Part shown: piece after piece, positions 1-5,163 of the stretch
How positions within the stretch are numbered: the first letter of the stretch is position 1
How the letters are laid out: every line of letters starts with the position of its first letter
Assembly (NCBI GenBank): GCA_023134675.1
Contig: JAGLUQ010000080.1
Coordinates: 1-5,163 of the forward strand
Direction of reading: 5' to 3'
DNA length: 5,163 bases
Source: Candidatus Aenigmatarchaeota archaeon
GTDB taxonomy: Archaea; EX4484-52; GLR71
Notes under the pieces: generated by a model
The model's database searches: none
Seen by the model: only the letters and a program-made list of their open reading frames with translations
What the model was told of the DNA's origin: nothing
Program-made: the position numbers and the translations under genes

Positions 1-9
1 ATTTCTGTT

Positions 10-1026
10 TCATGCCGCTTTTTTGACATCAAAAGGCAGCCGGTGTATCTGTCCCTGAATCCTTTTTGTTAGTTCCAGATTCGCGAATGCATCTACATCT
101 AAAGTGTCTTTTGACATCCAATCATCAAGCTGTTCAAAAAGAATCTCGTCTGCTCCCGGTTCAAACAAATCAAGGATTGTTGTGTAAGTGCAGACATAAT
201 CTTGAGGGTTTTTGCGGATTATCCTTTTTGCGTCTGTTTTTGCTTTTTTTAGCATTCTGAAAAATACTGTTTCTTGACTAGCTATATACCGTTCAAAATG
301 GTCTGTAAATATATTAACCTGACCATTGCTTTCTGTCAAAGGTCTTGAGCCATCAAATCTATTGTGGTTTGCTATAACAAGTTCTTTAAGCACAGGGAAA
401 AAATTGTTCAACTGGATATGAATCTTAAATTGATCTTTACCTGCATCACCAAACGGCTGTGAATATAAATATTCATAAGAAAGATCTGACTGGCTTATCT
501 GTTTTGAACTGTGCGCATGAAGATAACCGATAATGTCAAGACCTTCAAGTTCCTCAAATTCCTTATCCAACTCTTCATTTTCCTGCCCATCAAATACACC
601 TTTCCTAAATGCCCAATGACCGAAAGTTCCATAAGGTCTGGGATATTCAAAGATTGGGACGGGTTTAAAGCCGGTAATATCAATATTATCCTCATTAACT
701 TCACCAACCAAGAAATAGTTATATTGCGATGGGAACTTATCTATTGCTGATGAAACCAGTTTGTTAAATGTAACTTTATCAAAATAGACTTTTGGCGTCT
801 CTTTTTCTCCGACATCCATAAGCATATCTATCGGTGTCTGTTTTGAGATACTATCCAGATAAAGCAAAAAGCAGTCAGGATGCATGAAATCCTTGTCACC
901 TTCATTCTTATGAGCAATAAGTCCGGGATTCTGGCAATAAGGACAATCAAAAGGTGTTATATGCCGAATTAATCTTTTTTCATAAAGAGTTCTTGCCGTA
1001 TCAAATTGTTCTTGTGTATAAGTCAT
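10..1026 (-). CDS. Zinc-finger / JAMM (MPN)-like putative metalloprotease, catalytic Glu replaced by Gln
   Basis: Predicted 338-residue soluble protein with no signal peptide or membrane segment. Near the N-terminus, Cys28-x2-Cys31 and His49-x2-Cys52 resemble a treble-clef or zinc-ribbon metal site. Residues about 80-185 resemble a JAMM/MPN+ domain: a strand at FLVG (105-108), then GYLHAH with His170 and His172, followed by Ser178 and Asp181. This reads H-x-H-x5-S-x2-D, two residues shorter in the loop than the usual H-x-H-x7-S-x2-D. JAMM proteins are zinc isopeptidases or peptidases that remove ubiquitin-like proteins or act in related processing. The catalytic Glu normally sits seven residues before the strand-end Gly; here that position is Gln101 (codon CAA), so activity is doubtful. 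The C-terminal half (about 200-338) is charged, largely helical in appearance and not recognised. The gene follows the orphan gene by 82 bases and seems to have its own TATA-like box. The JAMM call rests on motif spacing only; the family is uncertain. Confidence 0.6.
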   Translation of the reverse strand: MTYTQEQFDTARTLYEKRLIRHITPFDCPYCQNPGLIAHKNEGDKDFMHPDCFLLYLDSISKQTPIDMLMDVGEKETPKVYFDKVTFNKLVSSAIDKFPSQYNYFLVGEVNEDNIDITGFKPVPIFEYPRPYGTFGHWAFRKGVFDGQENEELDKEFEELEGLDIIGYLHAHSSKQISQSDLSYEYLYSQPFGDAGKDQFKIHIQLNNFFPVLKELVIANHNRFDGSRPLTESNGQVNIFTDHFERYIASQETVFFRMLKKAKTDAKRIIRKNPQDYVCTYTTILDLFEPGADEILFEQLDDWMSKDTLDVDAFANLELTKRIQGQIHRLPFDVKKAA

Positions 1027-1038
1027 AAGACTTTATCT

Positions 1039-1046
1039 AAAAAAAA
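1039..1046 (-). terminator. Possible archaeal oligo-T terminator after the small orphan gene
   Basis: Eight consecutive A on the plus strand give T8 in the minus-strand transcript direction, about 63-70 bases past the stop of the upstream small gene. Archaeal RNA polymerase often terminates at T-rich runs without a hairpin. It lies between the proposed TATA box and the next start codon, so upstream transcripts could end here before the JAMM-like gene is transcribed independently. No stem-loop supports it. Confidence 0.25.
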
Positions 1047-1050
1047 GAAA

Positions 1051-1062
1051 TAATATAAAAAT
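1051..1062 (-). promoter_or_regulatory. Putative TATA box for the JAMM-like gene
   Basis: Read on the minus strand this is ATTTTTATATTA, centred about 30 bases upstream of the ATG at 1026. An archaeal TATA box lies about 26 bases before the transcription start, so the transcript would begin within a few bases of the start codon. No Shine-Dalgarno sequence precedes that ATG, which fits a leaderless or near-leaderless message. The region is very AT-rich, so a chance match is possible. Confidence 0.4.
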
Positions 1063-1108
1063 ATCGTTTTTTTGTTTGTAAAAGAGAGAATCAGGGTGTT
1101 AATCTACA

Positions 1109-1477
1109 TCAAAACTCTTTCAGCGGCTTAATCTTATACATTTTCAAAACCTGCGCCTTGAAAGGCAAAGACACGACAGGCATGGTATTGTTAAACAATT
1201 CATATATCAGTTCAGGCACTTCAAGAAAATTATTGTTGGATCCTGCATCATAAACATTCATGGAAACAACACTACTGCTATCTCTTACTTTCATCAGAAC
1301 AGGAATTTCTTCAGCTAAGGGTATAATCTCTCCAGGTATAACATTATGCTGCAATTCAAGACACTGATTGAATAAATCAGTACCAAGGTTTGGCCTGTCA
1401 TTATAAGATGACTTTACCATAAGATTGAAATGGTATTCACCACCTACAGAAACGGGAAGGAGAGTAGAAGAATACAT
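1109..1477 (-). CDS. Small protein of unknown function (122 aa)
   Basis: I do not recognise this gene. It encodes a 122-residue, apparently soluble protein with many alternating hydrophobic and polar stretches, suggesting a mostly beta or mixed fold. There is no signal peptide, membrane helix or metal-binding motif. The N-terminal part contains PVSVGGEYHF; the middle has PGEIIPLAEEIPVLMKV, and the C-terminus is basic (YKIKPLKEF). I chose the ATG at 1477 because TGTGGTGAT ends three bases before it and GGTGAT matches the archaeal anti-Shine-Dalgarno sequence exactly. An in-frame ATG at 1495 would add six residues (MVCGDI) but would put this ribosome site inside the gene. It lies 38 bases downstream of aspS on the same strand and may be co-transcribed with it, although an AT-rich stretch at the aspS stop could also be a promoter. 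Confidence 0.6.
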   Translation of the reverse strand: MYSSTLLPVSVGGEYHFNLMVKSSYNDRPNLGTDLFNQCLELQHNVIPGEIIPLAEEIPVLMKVRDSSSVVSMNVYDAGSNNNFLEVPELIYELFNNTMPVVSLPFKAQVLKMYKIKPLKEF

Positions 1478-1480
1478 AAT

Positions 1481-1486
1481 ATCACC
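1481..1486 (-). promoter_or_regulatory. Shine-Dalgarno site that sets the start of the small orphan gene
   Basis: On the minus strand this is GGTGAT, followed by ATT and the ATG at 1477. It is complementary to the pyrimidine-rich 3' end of archaeal 16S rRNA. It decides the start in favour of 1477 over the in-frame ATG at 1495. It also suggests that this gene is translated from inside a longer message, unlike the apparently leaderless genes nearby. Confidence 0.5.
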
Positions 1487-1515
1487 ACAAACCATAAATC
1501 AACCATAATTATATC

Positions 1516-2808
1516 TTACGGAGTAAGTCTTTTTGGGTCTCTCGGGAACAGGCATGCTTCTCTTATGTTTTCCCTTGCTGTCAGGAGCATTGTTATCCTT
1601 TCAAGACCTATTGACCACCCTGCATGAGGAGGTGCACCGTACCTGAAAGTGTCAATGTAAAACTTGAAGTTCTCAGGATCCATACCTTTTGCCTTGAGGC
1701 GCTTTATCAGAAGCTCAGGTATATGAATACGCTGGGCTCCGGACAGGAGCTCTACACCCCTGAACATGAGGTCAAAGGCGCGGCATATTTTCGGATCTTT
1801 TTCATCAGGCATTGAATAGAATGCTCTTATGTCTGTGGGCCATTCAGTTATGTAGAATGGCTCATCCCAGCCGACAAGTTCGCAGATTTTTTTCTCTGCA
1901 GGAGTTGAGAGATCTTCGCCCCATTTAATCTTCATCCCTTCTTTTTCAAGTCTTTTGAGTACATCTGTATATGTTATTTTTTTCAGAGGGAGCTTAGGTA
2001 TCTTGAAATCTGTGCCAAGAAGCTTTAGCTGGCTTTCGCATGTTTTTTTTACATCGCTGAATATGTTGAATGTGACGTCATCAAGGATATCCATCGCTTC
2101 AACGTCTGTGGCAAAACCCATCTCAATGTCCATCTGCCTGGCTTCAGAAAGGTGCCTTACTGTGTTTGATTTCTCAGCCCTCCAGACAGGAGTTATCATG
2201 CTGACTTTTTCCATACCGCCCATGACTGCCATCTGCTTGTATATCTGCGGGCTCTGAGCAAGGAATGCTTCCTTATTGTAATATGGAATGGGGAACAGTT
2301 CTGCTCCGCCTTCAGATGATGCAGCTATGACTCCTGGAGGTGTTATCTCTATGAATTCCTTGTCTTCAAGGGTTTTTCGGAAAGATCTTATTATCTGATT
2401 TTGGATAGTGAAAATTGCTCTTACCTCAGGCCTTCTCAGGTCAAGGAACCTGTTGTCAAGGCGGGTGTCAAGGTCTGAGTTCACCTTGCCTGTGGACTCA
2501 AGAGGCAATGGAGATTCTGATTCAGATATGATTGTTATTTTTGTAGGCTTTACTTCCATTCCGTTTGGCGCTCTATCATTCTTCTCTGCCTTGCCTTCTA
2601 CTTCTATCACGAACTCTTTGCCTATGTCTTTTACTTCTTTCACTATCTTGTCGTCTGTCTCACCGGTCTTTGCTGTGACCTGGACAAGACCGTGCATGTC
2701 ACGGACTATAAGAAATATCAATTTGCCGAAGTCCCTTATCTCATGAACCCAGCCTGCGAGTTTTACATTGTCGCCAACTTTCAAGTCTTTGGAATATGCG
2801 CGTTCCAT
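1516..2808 (-). CDS. aspS: Aspartyl-tRNA synthetase, archaeal type, probably non-discriminating
   Basis: Class IIb synthetase that charges tRNA with aspartate using ATP in the cytosol. At 430 residues it has the usual archaeal length and lacks the large insertion domain of bacterial AspRS. Residues 1-100 form the OB-fold anticodon-binding domain (LAGWVHEIRDFG, 17-28). The catalytic domain shows motif 1 (about 127-158, including RRPE), SEGGAELF (165-172), QSPQIYKQ (185-192), motif 2 (WRAE, 209-212), SGAQR (356-360) and motif 3 (GLER, 401-404), ending in the family tail FPRDPKRLTP. His22 and Pro81 align with the two positions (Trp26 and Lys85 in Thermococcus kodakarensis) that govern tRNA-Asp versus tRNA-Asn discrimination; His and Pro are the relaxed-specificity residues. 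The ATG at 2808 gives the usual start just before the OB fold. An in-frame TTG at 2817 would add three residues. The small orphan gene follows on the same strand. Confidence 0.96.
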   Translation of the reverse strand: MERAYSKDLKVGDNVKLAGWVHEIRDFGKLIFLIVRDMHGLVQVTAKTGETDDKIVKEVKDIGKEFVIEVEGKAEKNDRAPNGMEVKPTKITIISESESPLPLESTGKVNSDLDTRLDNRFLDLRRPEVRAIFTIQNQIIRSFRKTLEDKEFIEITPPGVIAASSEGGAELFPIPYYNKEAFLAQSPQIYKQMAVMGGMEKVSMITPVWRAEKSNTVRHLSEARQMDIEMGFATDVEAMDILDDVTFNIFSDVKKTCESQLKLLGTDFKIPKLPLKKITYTDVLKRLEKEGMKIKWGEDLSTPAEKKICELVGWDEPFYITEWPTDIRAFYSMPDEKDPKICRAFDLMFRGVELLSGAQRIHIPELLIKRLKAKGMDPENFKFYIDTFRYGAPPHAGWSIGLERITMLLTARENIREACLFPRDPKRLTP

Positions 2809-2838
2809 TGCAATCAACTGATAATTGTTAGGATTAAG

Positions 2839-2847
2839 TTTTTAAAT
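2839..2847 (-). promoter_or_regulatory. Putative TATA box for aspS
   Basis: On the minus strand this reads ATTTAAAAA, centred about 35 bases before the ATG at 2808 and about 26 before the in-frame TTG at 2817. Transcription would then begin near 2817, giving a leader of about nine bases for the ATG or a leaderless message for the TTG. No Shine-Dalgarno sequence is visible. It shares the short intergenic region with the divergent promoter of the amidotransferase. Confidence 0.4.
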
Positions 2848-2889
2848 GTTGGGGATGTTTTTGGGAAAAATATTAAACATAAAAAATAG

Positions 2890-2899
2890 TATTAAATAT
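2890..2899 (+). promoter_or_regulatory. Putative TATA box for the amidotransferase-Nudix unit
   Basis: The sequence TATTAAATAT is preceded by an A-run that could serve as the BRE (transcription factor B) element. Its centre is about 25 bases before the ATG at 2920, the spacing expected if transcription starts at or next to that codon. No Shine-Dalgarno sequence lies between them. This spacing favours 2920 over the ATG at 2914, which would be only about 19 bases from the box. Confidence 0.45.
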
Positions 2900-2919
2900 C
2901 TTTCTGTTGAACTATGAAT

Positions 2920-4572
2920 ATGTGTGGCATTGGTGCGATTGTGCCGAAAAATATAGATTCTACTTACATAAATAATATATCTACGACTGCAAAGGACATC
3001 CATCTTGCCCTTACAGAGAGAGGCACATCAAGTTGTGGCCTAACTGTTATTGAAAATGAGCAAGATCCACAGTCATTACGCAGGATGAGGTATGGAGGTC
3101 ATTTTGCTGATGCAACAGCAATGCAAAAATTCTATGAAGTTCTCAATAGACCTCAAAAATTATTAGCTCAGACAAGATTCACGACAAACGGTGAGGACAG
3201 CCTGCTAAATGCACAACCAATTATCGTATATACTGATGACAATGATGAAAGTATAAATGTATTCAATGGATCTAATATACATCCCCCTTATGCAAAAGAT
3301 AGTTTTGAGGGAAACAATGTCTTATGCCTTGCACATAATGGGGAGATACGGATTCCAAAAAAAGATAAGATCTTTTCTGAAAGGGATTATTTTTTTGATG
3401 ACTCTGAAAACCAGTCAGACAGCATGCTTCTTGCAGCTTATCTGTTGTCAGGTCTGATGGAAAATGAGGGCGATTTAGCAAAGACAATGAAAGATGCGAG
3501 AAATGATGTGAGTGGTACCTATTCTATAATTGCTGACACGAATGTTGATGGATTTGAAGGTCTTTTTGCTTATCGATGCGGCAGACGACCGCTTGCCATC
3601 GCTGAGACTGATGAATTTTTTGCGTTTGCATCAGAGACAGGACATCTTGTCAGTTCAGGAATAGAGGATGAATATGTAAAAACGATAGAACCTGGTGTGC
3701 TGCATACATTAATATATGAAAATGATTTAATCTCACACAAGACAAAGAAAATCACAGACAAACCGAGTCTACACTGCTTTTTTGAAGGGCCTGTATATCT
3801 CCAAAATCATTTAAGTGTCTGTGATTCTCTTCCGCCGCAGATGTTTGATCCAAGTTTTATTGAGGTCTTGAAGGAAAAACTTAAGATTGAAGATTATAAC
3901 CCTTCTGAAGATGCTATCAATAAATCTCAAAAGAACCATCCGTGCATGACTGCAAGAGAGCTTATCGGACAGTGGCTTTTCAGGCTCAGAGGTGATGAAA
4001 TTCCTGAAGCGTATTCAACTATTGCCGGTGTACCACGAAGCGGTCTTTCTGTAGCAGATGGTTTTTCAATGGAGTCTATAATTCAAGAAGTCCCTATAAT
4101 AAAGCGAGAACTTATCACTGCCATTGAATTACGGCGTGATTTTTTGAATGACCAAAAAGAAAGAGAAAAGACAAGACCAAAAAAACTTGAATATAGAGAT
4201 ATGCCAGATTATCTTATATTAGGTGAAGACAGTGTTGTAACCAGTAGAAACATTCTCGATGTCATAGAGAACTGCTATAATAAGGGTGTTGAAAATATTA
4301 TAGTCATTATCGGATCCCCTCCTATAATGAAGGCGTGCTATGATGGTATAAATATGAAATATGGTCACCAGTTTCCACAGAAACTATATCCTGACGTGTC
4401 TGGATCAGAGATATACAACAAGGTTGTAAATAACCTGAATCTGTTTGAGAAGGATGCGGCAAAATATCTTGGTATTGAAAAAGTAATCTATATGCCACTC
4501 AAGCCGATTGAGATGCTTCTAGGCCCTGCTTATTCTTACGGATGTGTAGGGAGCAGTGGGTGTAACTGCTGA
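2920..4572 (+). CDS. PurF-like class II glutamine amidotransferase with altered phosphoribosyltransferase domain
   Basis: A 550-residue protein resembling amidophosphoribosyltransferase, the first enzyme of purine synthesis. The start at 2920 gives MCGIGAIV, so Met removal exposes the nucleophile Cys2; the ATG at 2914 would bury it behind two extra residues. The glutaminase domain keeps Arg86 (TRFTT), Asn140-Gly141 (AHNGE) and Asp167 (QSDS). The PurF hallmarks GRRPLA (221-226) and CFFEGPVY (286-293) follow. The C-terminal part resembles a type I phosphoribosyltransferase: VPRSG (371-375), a possible flexible loop RRDFLNDQKER (405-415), and SPP (466-468) with Cys473. The PRPP loop reads GEDSVVTSRN (435-444) and lacks about three residues, including the Arg-Gly-Thr of the usual DDSIVRGTTS. 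Insertions make it longer than the usual 450-500 residues, and the tail ends CVGSSGCNC. Glutaminase function is likely; classical PurF activity is doubtful, so I give no symbol. It is probably co-transcribed with the Nudix gene. Confidence 0.85.
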   Translation: MCGIGAIVPKNIDSTYINNISTTAKDIHLALTERGTSSCGLTVIENEQDPQSLRRMRYGGHFADATAMQKFYEVLNRPQKLLAQTRFTTNGEDSLLNAQPIIVYTDDNDESINVFNGSNIHPPYAKDSFEGNNVLCLAHNGEIRIPKKDKIFSERDYFFDDSENQSDSMLLAAYLLSGLMENEGDLAKTMKDARNDVSGTYSIIADTNVDGFEGLFAYRCGRRPLAIAETDEFFAFASETGHLVSSGIEDEYVKTIEPGVLHTLIYENDLISHKTKKITDKPSLHCFFEGPVYLQNHLSVCDSLPPQMFDPSFIEVLKEKLKIEDYNPSEDAINKSQKNHPCMTARELIGQWLFRLRGDEIPEAYSTIAGVPRSGLSVADGFSMESIIQEVPIIKRELITAIELRRDFLNDQKEREKTRPKKLEYRDMPDYLILGEDSVVTSRNILDVIENCYNKGVENIIVIIGSPPIMKACYDGINMKYGHQFPQKLYPDVSGSEIYNKVVNNLNLFEKDAAKYLGIEKVIYMPLKPIEMLLGPAYSYGCVGSSGCNC

Positions 4573-4578
4573 AGTGAT
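4571..4578 (+). promoter_or_regulatory. Ribosome binding site of the Nudix gene overlapping the upstream stop codon
   Basis: GAAGTGAT differs by one base from GAGGTGAT, the complement of the archaeal 16S 3' end. It overlaps the last two bases of the amidotransferase stop codon and ends four bases before the ATG at 4583. This placement suggests that ribosomes finishing the first gene re-initiate on the second. Confidence 0.5.
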
Positions 4579-4582
4579 AAGT

Positions 4583-5163
4583 ATGGAAAACAATCTTCCT
4601 AAACCAGTCGGGACTGCTGAGGTGATGTATTCGGGAATTATCTTTGATATAATCCACCAGAATATGCAGATTGATGATAAGACAGAAACATATGAAGTGG
4701 CCAGGAGATCTCCGGGTGTGCGCATAATGTTTGTCAAGAATGGCATGATGCTGATAGCAAGAGAATACAGGGCTGAGATTAGCGGGTGGGATTACAGGCT
4801 TCCAGGAGGCAAGGTCTTTGATTCGCTCCGTGAATACAAAGAATATATTGACAGCGGAGATGAGATAATAGACTATGCACTGAAAGCTGTTGAGAACGAA
4901 GGCAGGGAAGAGGCCGGGCTTGTGGCTGATAATATAGAATATTTCTCTAAATCCAGTTCCGGTGGAAGGACAGTCAACTGGGATCTGTATTATTTTGTTG
5001 TTGACAGGTTCCATGAGAATGAGGGCGGACAGATGCTTGAACCTGGCGAGAACATTACCTGCGAATGGATGGGCTTTGATGATGTCAAGAGGCTGTGCCT
5101 GGACGGGTCAATACAGGAGGACAGGACTGTTGCCAATATACTTAGATATATTTTGCCAAGGAT
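4583..5163 (+). CDS. Nudix hydrolase, ADP-ribose pyrophosphatase-like, 3' end outside window
   Basis: The open frame runs 193 codons to the window edge with no stop, so the C-terminus is missing; most of the domain appears present. Nudix enzymes hydrolyse nucleoside diphosphates linked to another group, such as ADP-ribose, sugar nucleotides or NADH. The layout fits: LIAREYRAEISGWDYRLPGGKV (57-78, a strand leading to the Nudix box) and NEGREEAGL (105-113), which matches REUxEExGU with Glu106, Glu109 and Glu110 kept for metal binding. The box is unusual: Asn105 replaces Arg, Gly107 replaces a hydrophobic residue, and roughly 10-17 extra residues (LREYKEYIDSG and nearby) separate the GG from the helix. 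Substrate cannot be told. The ATG at 4583 is supported by the ribosome site before it; in-frame GTG codons at 4574 and 4556 are possible but weaker. It lies 10 bases after the amidotransferase and is probably translationally coupled to it. Confidence 0.88.
   Translation, partial: MENNLPKPVGTAEVMYSGIIFDIIHQNMQIDDKTETYEVARRSPGVRIMFVKNGMMLIAREYRAEISGWDYRLPGGKVFDSLREYKEYIDSGDEIIDYALKAVENEGREEAGLVADNIEYFSKSSSGGRTVNWDLYYFVVDRFHENEGGQMLEPGENITCEWMGFDDVKRLCLDGSIQEDRTVANILRYILPR

Noticed and set aside
2809..2817. TTG at 2817 as the aspS start.
   Set aside because: It adds only three residues outside the conserved fold; the ATG at 2808 matches where the family usually begins. The TATA spacing leaves some room for doubt.
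2914..2919. ATG at 2914 as the amidotransferase start.
   Set aside because: It would place Met-Asn-Met before the nucleophilic Cys. The ATG at 2920 gives Met-Cys, as needed for activation by Met removal, and suits the TATA spacing better. Some PurF proteins do have propeptides, so it is not impossible.
4230..4260. A sequencing error or frameshift as the cause of the short PRPP loop.
   Set aside because: The missing stretch is a multiple of three bases, and the reading frame aligns with PurF on both sides.
2920..4572. Calling this gene purF outright.
   Set aside because: The overall match is clear, but the missing PRPP phosphate-loop residues make amidophosphoribosyltransferase activity doubtful, and no purine pathway gene is nearby.
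4499..5014. Long open frame on the minus strand opposite the end of the amidotransferase and the Nudix gene.
   Set aside because: The plus strand there encodes a clear Nudix domain and the amidotransferase tail. The antisense translation shows no domain and reads as a shadow of that coding sequence.
1..5163. CRISPR array, tRNA gene, insertion sequence or phage element.
   Set aside because: I saw no regularly spaced repeats, no tRNA-like arms with a TTC loop, no transposase and no terminal inverted repeats. Almost all of the window is protein-coding.

Overview
The window looks archaeal and is AT-rich. The clearest marker is a complete aspartyl-tRNA synthetase of the archaeal type on the minus strand. 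The likely starts are mostly preceded by TATA-like boxes about 25-30 bases upstream, as expected for archaeal promoters with leaderless or very short-leader transcripts, while two genes instead have good matches to an archaeal Shine-Dalgarno sequence. Scattered small genes and a lone PurF-like protein without purine-pathway neighbours would fit a reduced-genome archaeon such as a DPANN lineage, but that is inference from one window.

Layout. Minus strand, right to left: aspS (about 2808 to 1516), then a small orphan gene (1477 to 1109), then a 338-residue protein (1026 to 10) that combines an N-terminal zinc-finger-like motif with a JAMM/MPN-like metalloprotease motif in which the catalytic glutamate position holds glutamine. 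Plus strand, divergent from aspS across about 110 bases: a 550-residue class II glutamine amidotransferase fused to a PurF-like phosphoribosyltransferase domain (2920 to 4572). It is followed 10 bases later by a Nudix hydrolase gene (4583 onward) cut by the window edge.

How they work together. aspS is a housekeeping gene; its two known tRNA-discrimination positions carry the non-discriminating residues (His and Pro), suggesting that the cell may make Asn-tRNA by amidation. The amidotransferase and Nudix genes appear to be one transcription unit with coupled translation. The amidotransferase keeps its glutaminase residues but lacks the core of the PRPP phosphate loop, so it is probably not an ordinary PurF; with the Nudix enzyme it may handle a different nucleotide-like substrate. 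This pair and the variant JAMM protein are the parts most likely to be undescribed. The JAMM gene, the orphan and the amidotransferase look AT-richer than aspS and the Nudix gene.
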